A stretch of DNA of 64,000 bases from Synanceia verrucosa (lineage: Eukaryota; Chordata; Actinopteri; Perciformes; Synanceiidae). The notes below the pieces were generated by a model. That model made no database searches. It worked only from the letters and a program-made list of their open reading frames with translations, and was not told where the DNA came from. Each line of letters opens with the position of its first letter. Within the stretch, counting starts at the first letter, position 1. A program made the position numbers and the translations under genes. Shown here one piece after another: positions 38,301-48,220 of this stretch. Location: positions 20,769,119 to 20,833,118 of the forward strand of contig CM056550.1 in the NCBI GenBank assembly GCA_029721515.1, given 5' to 3'.

Positions 38301-39035
38301 TGGCGAATACTGACCGGCCTCCTTTGTGCCGGGTTCCAGACAGCCGTCAAGATGGCAGGGGCTTAAAAAGAGACTGTTTGTGAATGAGGCTGATTCATTT
38401 TCATCTGAGCCCAACAGTTCTTGTTCTGGTCAAAGTGTCTGGGGCTTAGAAGAGGATAGAAAGAGTACAATCCTAAATCTTTTTCTTTTCAATGCAATAG
38501 TTATTTTTGGGGTAACACAAATGGTGTTTAAAAGGAGCAGCACTGGCTGAAATCTGCGGATTAAAGTCCTAAGAATGTAGTCAATGAGATGAGGGAAAAA
38601 TGAAAAGTGGCTGGCATGCCAATGAGGGAATCTGGAGGCGAATGTGCTCCCTGAACATACAGCTGTGAAACTGAATTGATTATGCCGCACCATTGTCACC
38701 TAGAAGCACTGTCTGAAGAGCGAGACGTTCCTGGAGGAAGCGTTTGTTACATCATCTCACCCAAATTAGGCTGACCTTATTTATGCTGCCATGTTCAAAT
38801 TTTCAGGGATTTCCATGAATTTTAGAGCCACAATATCCAAAATCCTTCCAGCAAGCATGAATACCCAAAAAACTGTGGCTTTTACGTGTTTTATAGGGAG
38901 TGATGATTACATTTTTTCATGTTGAGTCAGGTCATTTTCTTTCTGGATTGTAGAGGTTATAGTACTGTCAGTCAGTGTTGATATTAGCAGGGTGTTAGCA
39001 TGGGCAGCTAACAGTGTGTCAGGTACAGATGAAAT
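35301..39035. other. No gene recognised
   Basis: The longest stretch without any element shared in the window. Sequence is complex, with moderate GC, and no frame or splice pair that I trust. A loose CA-rich patch lies at 37040-37115. Part of it could be conserved non-coding DNA. Confidence 0.45.
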
Positions 39036-39039
39036 TTAA

Positions 39040-39320
39040 AGGGGAAGTTCTGGTTTTTTTTTAAACAGGACCTTATTTCTGGGAGTGTGTAAATGGCATC
39101 CCAGATGCCATTTACACACTCATATCACTTTTGAGTCATTTGGAATATTTCTGACGATATTTGGATTTGATGATATTCACTCTGTGCCCCATTCACTCAC
39201 TGTTAAGTGGATATCATCAAATCCAAAGATCTCCTGAAATGTCCAAATGACTCTAAAGTGGTGTGTAAATGGCAGTATTTTCTCCCAGAAATAAGGTCCA
39301 ATTTGTAAAAAACAGAACTT
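39040..39320. mobile_element. Fold-back element, family C copy 2, with internal hairpins
   Basis: After TTAA (39036-39039) it starts AGGGGAAGTTCTGG and continues CAGGACCTTATTTCTGGG. The right arm CCCAGAAATAAGGTCC is the inverse, and the outer right end is lost after CAGAACTTC. Two perfect hairpins lie inside: 18-nt arms at 39083-39100 and 39104-39121, and 17-nt arms at 39160-39176 and 39211-39227. Confidence 0.8.
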
Positions 39321-39432
39321 CGAAGAAGAAGAGTGTCTTAGATGGCAAAAAATATGTATAATTAGAAACAAATGAGAACAATTTGAACTTTGGAACAATC
39401 AAAAAGTCAACCAGCAGTCTTTATGGTCTTAA

Positions 39433-39595
39433 CTCTTTGAGTGACGTATTTCAGTGTCCTTTAAAATCCGACGCTTGAGTGCCATCAAAGTAATTGTACA
39501 TCGAAGTGTTTTTTCAGTAGCAGGTCGCCGGTCGTGGTCTCCCGCAGCCTGTGAGTAATGTTGGGGCTTCTGGGAGATGTAGCATGATGCTTCTG
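39433..39595 (+). mobile_element. piggyBac-like MITE, copy 8, left part
   Basis: TTAA (39429-39432), then CTCTTTGAGTGACGTATTTC, a second terminal module GCTTGAGTGCCATC, and GCAGGTCGCCGGTCGTGG. It carries the duplicated-terminus form and is truncated after GGGAGATGTAG. Confidence 0.8.
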
Positions 39596-40625
39596 GGTAA
39601 TTCTTTGTGGAGAAACTGTGTTTTACAGATCTGCAAGTTAAATCAAAAACAGAATTTCTCTGGTCAAGAACAGCCTTGGAATGTGCACTTGTCTGCTTTC
39701 GACTGGTCGATGCACCGTTTTGCCGAATGAAGCCACATTGAGCAGCCACTTTTTTTGATGGATGACCAGATTGGCCTTATTGAAATAAATGAGAGGGCTG
39801 AGTTTTACAGGCAGGGCTAAAAAAAAGTCTGAACATGACCTTACTCTCAGACTCTGGCACCAGGGTCAGAGCCATGAGTCCATCTGCCTACACAACTCAT
39901 TTAGGAAGCCATTAAAGGGAAGTCTGTGTTTGGCTGCTTACAACTGCGATGAGGGCAAACCAGGTAACTTTGATTACAGCAGCATCATAACAAGGTGCCT
40001 TAAACATGGGGGATTATCCAATATAATCAGATGAGCGGGATAATGTGCTACAGCATGCTAAATGCAGGGAAATCTCACTGTGTTTAGCTGTGTTACGATG
40101 CAGATTAAACCTCCAGACAAAGACGTCTCTATACTTCACCGCCCTTCCCCTCCTCACACTTTAACATGGCTGCTAAGAGACAGGCGTCTTCACACGGTGG
40201 AAACGAGGACACAGCAGGAAGTTGCACTGCTAACATTGCCTTGTCACAAATATTCATATTAATAATGAACAAAGGAGTCTTTTATGCACATTAAACAACG
40301 CTGCTATCGACACACGCTTTAAGTTCCTTTCTGGGGGTTTTTGGGCAGGTCTTTCAACACAGCTGTCAATAATAGAACTTAGCATTTAATAATGTAATAA
40401 TAAAAATAATGACATGTGAGAGCTGTTTATTGAAGATTGTAAGAAACACCCTTCTGTTACTGTGCTGTGGGAGGAAGTCTTGTATATCCAGGGTGTGAAA
40501 AGGAGCTAAGGAGTGTTTCAATAGGTGAGAAGTTCCCTGATGGTGTCTCTTAGATTAACTGAAATCACCCCCAGACTTTGTTTTTGGCCACACCCATACT
40601 CAGACAGTATAATGAGGCTCTGTGG
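39596..40625. other. No gene recognised
   Basis: Unique-looking sequence; the 81-codon frame at 39789 has no recognisable features. Confidence 0.5.
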
Positions 40626-40633
40626 TTAAAGAG

Positions 40634-40978
40634 TCAGAGTGTGTATTGGCAAAGACTTCTCGATACGTATCGCGATACTTGAGTCACCATACAATACATT
40701 AACCTGAACCTATATATTGTGATATATTGCGATATTCTACATAGTTCACTGAGAAATTTAAAATGGAGCTTAAAATACAAGTTGTATATACTGTATGTAT
40801 GCACGTAAATAATATGACATATTAGGGCTCTCGAAGTTACCGCATTAATGTGATTAATGTGGCCCAAAACATGACTTTTTGGGGGAAAAAAATCTATGTT
40901 AAGAAATGAAAAATCAATATTATATCAGATGAAAAAGTCTCACAATATATTGTCATATCAATATTTTTCCCACCCGTA
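40634..40978 (+). mobile_element. hAT-like family B, copy 2, complete
   Basis: It starts TCAGAGTGTGTATTGGCAAA and ends TTTCCCACCCGTA, with a perfect 8-bp duplication TTAAAGAG at 40626-40633 and 40979-40986. Inside it carries GTATCGCGATACTTG, TTCTACATAGTTCACTGAG and then TAGGGCTCTCGAAGTTACC, the same module order as copies 1 and 3. No ORF; 345 bp. Confidence 0.85.
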
Positions 40979-40989
40979 TTAAAGAGCAC

Positions 40990-41170
40990 ACAATACAGGC
41001 CAAAATTTTGGAAACAACTTCAAGCTTCTGTTCACAATGCCTATATTTGTGTTTTGGATTGCTGAATAAATGTCAACAAGAGAGAGTGCACACAAAAGTC
41101 CCAATGAATCTCAACTGCATTCAAATCTCTCATGAACTACCATGACTTGCTAGAAAGAAGCAACCAAGTA
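40990..41170. mobile_element. Possible Tc1-like terminal region
   Basis: ACAGGCCAAAATTTTGGAAA then CAACTTCAAG resembles the terminal repeat style of some fish Tc1-like elements (CAGTGGCCAAAATTTTGGA). It directly follows the family B copy 2 target duplication. No transposase and no opposite end, so only tentative. Confidence 0.3.
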
Positions 41171-41273
41171 AAGAAACAAGAGTTAATCTTTATATAATAA
41201 TCATGTTTATTTTGTAAAGTATACTAATGAAACTACTATCTTTTTTTTCCCTATTTGGCAATAAATTGCAATA

Positions 41274-41441
<168 letters not shown>

Positions 41442-41443
<2 letters not shown>

Positions 41444-41510
41444 CTCTGTGATATTGTTAGAATATCAAAATATCGCAATAATGTATTGTAATGTATCGCC
41501 ATCCTCCTCC
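41442..41510 (-). mobile_element. Fragment of hAT-like family B
   Basis: TTCTCTGTGATATTGTTAGA then ATATCAAAATATCGCAATA and TGTATTGTAATGTATCG correspond to the inverted GATACGATACATTATTG part of family B. It adjoins the microsatellite, which may have grown inside it. Confidence 0.5.
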
Positions 41511-44017
41511 CCTTCCTTTTCCGTCATGGTTTATATACTTTCTAGAAAGCAGTAGTTTAACACTTTAATCATTAAAATGCCGTTCTGTCTCTATTTATAT
41601 ATTTTTTTCATGTCTAGAAATTTAACAACACTGACACAGTCCCTTAGAAACAGCCTCTTCTTTGAACTGCTACTGCAAACAGGAGTCCGGATCAATGAAA
41701 ACAGCCCCTTTGCAAGAGTCCTGGATGTGCTTTCTACTGTGGAGAGGAAAAACAAAAAGGTCTCTCAGTCACGCCTCCCTCTTAGACTTGCCACTAGCAG
41801 AGACCTTGGGTGGGAAGTTTTTGTTTTATTGAACGTAGCACAGTGAAACTCCAGACATCCCTCTGAGAAATCTATCGCTGGACTTTGACCATGAGATTTC
41901 TCGTCAGCTCTGAATACTAAAAACAATGTGTTATGACCTTTTTGCCAAAGTGCTGGCTGCAGGGATCTGGGACAGCTTCGTCTTTTTTTTTGGACTCACT
42001 TCATGGGGCACAGCTGCTACAAGGAAACAGAGATTCACAGTCTGTCAATTAAGATGAGTGACAAATCAGGGCATTTGTAGTCTGGAGATATTTCTCTCAA
42101 CTCCACTCTTTCCATGAATCAACTCACACTACAATATCAATCAGCTTCTTTTCTCTTACGGCTTACCTCCCTTCAAGATTTGGCCCAATCCATCACGACA
42201 GTTTCAAATGAAAAGCGCTCGTACCTGCTGCTGAATAAAAGAGTGACTCATATCAAAGACCGATGGTGGCGTTGATCAATAATCTAACCACAGAGCTGCA
42301 GGCATCTGCTGTCTGTGTTATATCACTATGGGATTGGAGAATGGCTTCTCAGGGCCCAACACAAACACGACACACCCACGCAAACACAACGTCTGGGCGA
42401 CACAAGTGTCTCAGTCGCAACAAAATATGAAAGCAGCAGAATCACCACAGCCCAATATTGCCACATGCAACCTCAGCCTCCACCTTTTCATCTGAAAGCC
42501 ATCGAGTTGCTTGGAAAATTTTCCGCTGCGCGCCAATGATTATGTGCCCTACTTTGTCGCCTGTGATAAGAACGCATCCAATTTTACTTCCCTCTGAAGC
42601 AGTCAAGAGGTGCTCCCAAACTGCACGCCTTTCATCCCAGCCTTACAATTTTCAGTTCAATCTCCTAACAGATTTAAAATGGAGATGACATCCTTGACTT
42701 CTATTACTGTGTCAAGGTCCAATACAGTAAAACTAAAAACAGGCCGGCGCTCCAAACATGAAGAAGCAGATTCTTATGTGTCCTACCAGCCACCCCCTCC
42801 ACACAGTGTGTCATAACCGTCCTCATGGATGATAATCTGGGCGCCACGCCTCTGACAGAGTGAAGCCCTCCTAAAGTGGAGCTCAGTAATCTGCAGACGT
42901 TGAGTGATGCAGAAGTATGTATGCCAAACATGACGTCCTCCCCCGCCGCTCCGAGCCCCAAAATAGACGTGTTAGGAATGACAAAAGCAGCAGGCGAGCC
43001 CAGTATTGTCTCGGCATGACCTCAGTAAATGAATGGAAGTGAGCAGTGGGACAGACCAGACAGCTCCTATAACTGTCACTTTAAACAAAATCTCCAGGGT
43101 GAGTTGGGAAGATTTATTTTTTTTTTCCAGATATGAAGAAGAGTGTGCTTACTGTAGACCAAAAATAAGGCGTGTAAGAGTTACAAGGCCTCTGTTTGAA
43201 ATGCAGAACGCTTCCCTGTTTGGATAAGAACATCAAACCTACTGACAGACCAAGTGGAAATCAGCCATCAGCCAAACAATGAAAAATATTAACAATAAAG
43301 CTTTGTTCTTGTTCTTGCTGCTCACAGCGATGACGAATTACAATGTACAAAATACCAGAAGGATTACTGAATGTCCACTGGGCAAGACTTCACAGCACTT
43401 TGGTCACGATGAAGGGCGCTCTCCTGTCGTTAAAAGGCTGTTTCAGTAGACTGGTCATTAAAATGTGGGAAGCGGTGGCTGACGTGTCCGTCCAGCAGCA
43501 CGTTACCCGCCTTGTCCTGTTCTTTAATCATCGCATGGGAAGAGAGTGGCCCACACTTGGGTCACTTTCAACCAAATGAACTCTGAATGGTCTGAGTGTC
43601 CGTTTCGGGACACAATTAGAGTCCAATTAAATCCTACACTTTCTGACCCGGGAGCGACTGGGAATCTGAGAGCGACCGGTCGGCAAAGCCTTTACCTGCG
43701 CCAACACTGTAAATAATACCTGGCTAAATACACACTGAGAGAGGAACCAAAGAGGACTGGGAGCAAGCATCCAGGATCAGATACAGAGAGCAGGGACAGA
43801 CAGTTACAGAGAGAGAGGAAGCAACAATGTCAGGACTGGTAATCCCGAGGACACCCGACTTATCAACCTGCTATAAATGTCAGGCACTAGGATATGCCCT
43901 CATGAATGATGGATATCTGCCTTGTTTGTTTTTTCCATCTTCTCTACATTGTGTTATTGAGTGAGCGCCACCGAAGGCTTAGAGTCTATCTTGAGAGGTA
44001 ATACTCCCTCCTTACAG
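41511..44017. other. No gene recognised
   Basis: Complex, moderately GC-rich sequence without shared repeats. Frames up to 89 codons (41577-41846) carry no domain. Nothing could be supported. Confidence 0.45.
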
Positions 44018-44136
44018 TGGCAGCCATACCTGAATCCCAATTATACCAGCATGCAGCAGAGGAAAGCAAAGAGAACCTGGTGTTGTACAAGAGTCCACGT
44101 TGCACTTCATGTACAGTAATAAGGCTTGAAGATCAG
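44018..44136 (+). other. Exon-like segment with good splice sites
   Basis: A 119-bp segment is preceded by ACTCCCTCCTTACAG, a good pyrimidine tract and acceptor, and followed by CAG|GTGAGC, a near-consensus donor. One forward frame is open throughout (AAIPESQLYQHAAEESKENL...). Another reads WQPYLNPNYTSMQQRKAKRT before a stop. Neither reminds me of a known protein. It could be an internal coding exon, a non-coding RNA exon or a chance pair of sites. It lies on the strand opposite the signal-peptide exon at 45769. Confidence 0.25.
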
Positions 44137-44189
44137 GTGAGCAGCCATCATCCCGCAATTATTCTACATCTACTGTCTTTATTAAATAC

Positions 44190-44653
44190 CAGGGGCAGTG
44201 GCAATATATTGGATAGTTTTTCTTCTGATATAATATTGATTTTTAATTTCTTAATATTTTTTTTTCCTTGAAACAAAAGTCATGTTTTTAGACCAACTGT
44301 TAAAAAAAAAGTAAAAAAAAAAAATAGTAATATATTGCGATACCTTTTCTTCTGATATAATATTGATTTGTAATTTCGCAATATCGATTTCCCCCCTAAA
44401 AAGTGAACTTCAACATGTTAAAATAAAAAAAATAAATAAAAAATGAAATTAAAAAAAAAAAAATCCATGTTAACGCGGTAACTTTGACAGCCCTATATAT
44501 AAATATATGTACTATATATAAAACATTTTAAATTTCTCAGTGATCTATGTAGAATATCACAATATATCGCAATATCACAATAATGTATCGTATCGTGATT
44601 CAAGTATCCCGATATCTATCGTATCCTGAAGGCGTTGCCAATACCCACCCCTA
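44190..44653 (-). mobile_element. hAT-like family B, copy 3, complete
   Basis: Read on the minus strand it starts TAGGGGTGGGTATTGGCAAC and ends GCCACTGCCCCTG. The flanking 8-mers TTAAATAC (44182-44189) and TTGAATAC (44654-44661) differ at one base. The interior has GATACGATACATTATTG, TAGGGCTGTCAAAGTTACCG then CGTTAAC, and ATCAATATTATATCAGAAG twice. No ORF. Confidence 0.85.
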
Positions 44654-44661
44654 TTGAATAC

Positions 44662-45768
44662 TGAGGCAGAGACTGCTGACGACCCTGATGGACCCACAGT
44701 GCTCACTACAGACCACTGTTTGCTCTAAATATACAGTAAAAAACGCTCAGTTCAAAATGAATCAATGTGAAGCAGACACACATGTCCCAAAGAAACCAGC
44801 TTTTCTCTCATATAAACAAACTGCTGTTCATGATAAAATCATTGAGAGCGAAGCAGTCTGCAGAACAAATATGCGATAAGATGTGAAGCTCTGCAGGGAC
44901 ATTAGAGATGGGTAAAAATAAAAGGAGGAGGGCCTGAGGTTACAGTAGACACTCTGCTGGGCACCAGAGACCAACTCCATGTCTCCACAGGAACAGTACA
45001 GGGATCTGGTGGGATTATGATGTGAGGATTTGTGTGAAAAGACGAAAGTAAAAACACAGAAAGACAGAAAGCAAATCATGAAAAATAATACAAAAAAAAA
45101 CACACACAACAATGCCACCACTTCTTGGCTGCTGCTCCCGTCATGCTCTAGGGTAACAGGCTGCCTAATTCTCAGAGAACCAATTAATTCTCAGCATTTA
45201 TGCTCTACTGTACGTGCACGCGCTGGCATTAATCAATATGCAGTATCTGTTTATTTACGGTGCTTGTTTGCCGCGCAAAGTTTAATTTCCTTTGGAGAGG
45301 GCTGATTAATTAATTAGCGCTTATTAATCAGATTAACACTTCCAACAGCTGCACTTCTAATGACACATTCATGGCATATGTTCAAACTACAACAGTCAGT
45401 TAGGGTTTCCAGTCCGCATGATGAAGACCTGCAGCAGCTCCATATTAGATCTGCTGCGCGCACATTAAGGGGAACTACAGAAAGTTCAGGTTCAGGTGAA
45501 CTTCAGGGTTTGGGGGAATGCCCTTGTAAACCATGGGTATAACAGTAGAGACGTATGGGGATGTGTCACTAGCCTGCAATTAAGAGAGGCTGTGCCACAG
45601 TGAAGCCTAATGAGGAAATTACAGGCTGTGCGCAAAAATGAACACATCACAGATCCGACACCAGCAGAGTGGAAACATCAGCAGCCAGCATAGCGGGAGA
45701 GCGGCACACTAATGGGCCTGTGTGGTGACTAATCGGCCCCGTAGTCTCTGTGTGCCGTCCCTTCCTAC
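44662..45768. other. Presumed 5' part of intron 1; possible conserved element at 45180-45345
   Basis: No exon seen. 45180-45345 is AT-rich but complex, with TTAATTAATTAGCGC flanked by 9-bp inverted arms CTGATTAAT (45302-45310) and ATTAATCAG (45323-45331), which offer several TAATTA homeodomain-type sites. It sits about 450 bp downstream of the donor of the minus-strand exon, where enhancers are common. Conservation is not testable here. Confidence 0.3.
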
Positions 45769-45898
45769 CTTGAGCTTGCGCGGAGTGGATGAGTAAGGAA
45801 AAAAATAAAATCCATGTGGCGCGCCACATCGATCTGCTCCAGCAGTCCTCAAACATCGTCCCGGGCTGGACAACAAGTGCCCGTTGAGTAGGAAGCAT
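45769..45898 (-). CDS. Putative first coding exon: signal peptide of a secreted or membrane protein
   Basis: Read on the minus strand, ATG at 45898-45896 (context ACCATGC) opens a frame with two further in-frame Met codons at 45856 and 45829. From the last Met the product begins MWRATWILFFSLLIHSAQA, a typical signal peptide: short basic start, hydrophobic core WILFFSLLI, and AQA before the likely cleavage site. The exon ends CAAG at 45769, followed by GTAGG, a strong donor. The intron is phase 1, the usual phase after signal-peptide exons of modular extracellular proteins such as Ig, FN3, CUB, sushi and EGF proteins or receptor phosphatases. No ATG occurs between 46202 and 45898, so the first ATG is the one proposed. 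The exon lies in the only CpG-rich block. I do not recognise the gene; later exons are outside this window or too small to see. Confidence 0.55.
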
Positions 45899-46640
45899 GG
45901 TACTGCGTCCGAGTACCGGTGTGGTTCCGCAGTCTGGGTTTCTCTCTGTGTGGGAACCTGCTGCTGCCACTCGAGCCGGGCAAAGCGCACCGATCCGGGA
46001 GCGCAAAACCGCTGCTGCAGCCTGCAGACCGGAGAAATACGCTCAGCAGAGTCAATGTTTGCTTTAGTGACAGTAGAAATGTGGTCTATCTCCACAGACC
46101 CAGTGGGGTAGATATTCTCCAGTCTTAGTTGGTTTCTCTGAAGTGTTGTGTGCAACTCAGCCGGATGAATCCAGGTTAAGTCCACTCCGCTCCGCGCTGC
46201 ACCTGTAAGAAGGAAAATCTGCACCTCATACTTTTCACTGCGTCCTTCAGATGCTCCTTTTCTCCCTCTTAACTTTAAACTCCGCAACACCGACTGCTTC
46301 CAAAGAAAAACACAGCAGACACTTTTAGTCGGATCCAGCCCACGGCGCGCTGTCAAGGTCGGAGAATCAAGTCCCTGACAGGAGCGCAGAGAAGAAGTTG
46401 AGCAGAGGACAAGGCCAGCGAGGGGGGAGACAACTTGTATGCGGTCACGCTGTCATGGTTGCAGTCTGCCGCGGAGGAGAGCCCGGCTGCCGGTGTGCGT
46501 CGGATGAGGACGAGTCCCGGGTTCTTTATGAGAGGAAACATTAGGATGAGATGTGGCGCCTGGCAGCGCAGCGCAGGTCGCCACCACGCGGCTGTGCGTA
46601 AAAACGCACTCCCCAACACAACACACAGGGCTTCCAGGAT
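45790..46640 (-). promoter_or_regulatory. CpG island / promoter region
   Basis: CG dinucleotides are dense here (for example GGCGCGCCACATCGATC, GCACCGATCCGGGAGCG, CACGGCGCGC, GTCTGCCGCGG, CGGTGTGCGTCGG) while the rest of the window is CpG-poor. Fish promoters often lie in such islands. It overlaps the signal-peptide exon and its presumed UTR. No clear TATA box is seen. Open frames of 69-215 codons in this block on both strands are by-products of high GC. Confidence 0.55.
45899..46202 (-). other. Possible 5' UTR part of the same exon
   Basis: The stretch is ATG-free on the minus strand and CpG-rich. On its upstream side the minus strand reads ATTTTCCTTCTTACAG up to 46203, an excellent acceptor. 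This exon could therefore start at 46202 and be preceded by a non-coding exon higher up. Alternatively transcription may start within it. I did not find a convincing partner donor. Confidence 0.35.
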
Positions 46641-48046
46641 GGGGTTGCATTGCTTTCCACAGCACACAAAGGTGGGATGTGGGATGAATATAGTCCTTTG
46701 TTAAAATGATTTAAGGAGCACGTGCTCTGCCTGTGTTGCCAGGGTTTGGAGTGGAGAGGTGCTCAGGGCGACATGACTGTAATATTTCTGAGGAAATTTA
46801 CAATGTGTCTGAGTTTATTGACCTTCTAGTGTTTATTTTATCCCCTATTGCGTCATTATATGGATTTATATTTTGGCTGTGTTTTAATACTTTCAGGGAT
46901 GTGTGTTAGTGCAGCAGCCCCTCAAAGAGTGGCTGTAAAAAGACACAAATGGCTGTGCTGTCTTTACACAAGTGGGATTGGAACTATGGTATCTTGGGTG
47001 AGCTGGAGAGGAAGGAGGAGAAGGACAGAGTGAGAAATGGATGAGACAAAAGGAGGGGAGAGAGTAACTGAGCAAATACCGTTTCCACAATGACAGCACT
47101 GGTAAAGTCAAGGCAGAGGGAGAGGATGAGAGAGCATGACGGAGCAAATGTTCCTGCCTGGAAAAAGCAGGAGTGCTTGATGTTCATAATGTTTTTTGTG
47201 AATGGTGAGTTCCATTGAAGTCACCACAGGAGAGCGAGGAAATAATGCACCATGGGAATGGCTTCTGTTGTTTCTCAGCAGGATTCTTACGATCCTGATG
47301 GATCTCTCACTCCTATCCCAAAATGTGACACCTTGCACAAAAGTTAATAATAAAAAGGGAGTTAACATCAGACTGAGTGCTCCCCCGGCCACCTCCACGG
47401 CTGCTCGGGGATCCGATTATGATTTTTCAAAGTACTTCCTGTGACTGAACTCAGCATGAGAGTAATTTAGAAAAACTACTGGACACTTGTTTTGCACACA
47501 ATTGACTGTGCTGTTTGTTTGTGTGGCTTTTTTTTCTTCCTCTCCCTCTTTTGGCTGCAGATGCCAGCAGCGAGTGTTGAGCAACAGCAAGCTGTGGTCA
47601 CAGGTGCTAAAGCAGCTTACTGCACTTTAAGACAGATCTTTATATGTGGCCCTAAAATTAACCACACAGCTGGTAACGATGATTCAGAGGCATCTGCATG
47701 CATAGTCCAATTATTTCAACATTTGCTCTGGGCATCCATATTAACACCTTAAACCAGACCATTGGATGCCATTTTTGGCATAAGTGGAGGAGGTAGAAAA
47801 GAGGGCAAAGGAACATGGAAGTAATTGGAGAAAACCAGCCTGATCACATGGAAATATGTGAAATGGCTGCAGCCTCTTAACAGCTCATTGTGTGGTGGGT
47901 GTGATGCGTTAAGCACCGTGGAAACGATGCCAGTGGCAAGTCAGCTAAGGTCAAACAGGGAACCAAAACCAGTGTTTTATCTCCTAAACTTAACTAAGTA
48001 GATTTGTTAAGGAAACAATGTTTTTGTGGTGGTGGCACATGATTTA
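46641..48046. other. Upstream flank of the CpG island; no gene recognised
   Basis: Nothing supported beyond scattered unremarkable frames. A purine-rich patch lies at 47005-47145. Confidence 0.5.
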
Positions 48047-48220
48047 GATAAGATAATCCTTTATTGTTCCACAGACGGGCAAATTAGCATTGTTATAGCA
48101 GTGAAGATGATAGTGCAACATTACAAAGAGGGTCTACGAAAACTAAGAATAATAACATCAGTAGAAAATGCCCAAGTGGAAAAAGCTGAGGCATCATATA
48201 TACAACAGAAGTGACTGAAA
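48047..48220 (-). mobile_element. LINE/SINE-type 3' tail
   Basis: On the minus strand it ends GCCCGTCTGTGGAACAATAA then AGGATTATCTTATCT, the form GTGGG-AATAAAGGATTATCTTATC known from fish LINE-type 3' ends. The body (48090-48220) is not recognised. Confidence 0.55.

Noticed and set aside
45709..46356. 215-codon minus-strand frame, longest in the window
   Set aside because: CpG-rich 5' region gives few stops; the product has no domain and it overlaps the better supported signal-peptide frame, which ends in a strong donor.
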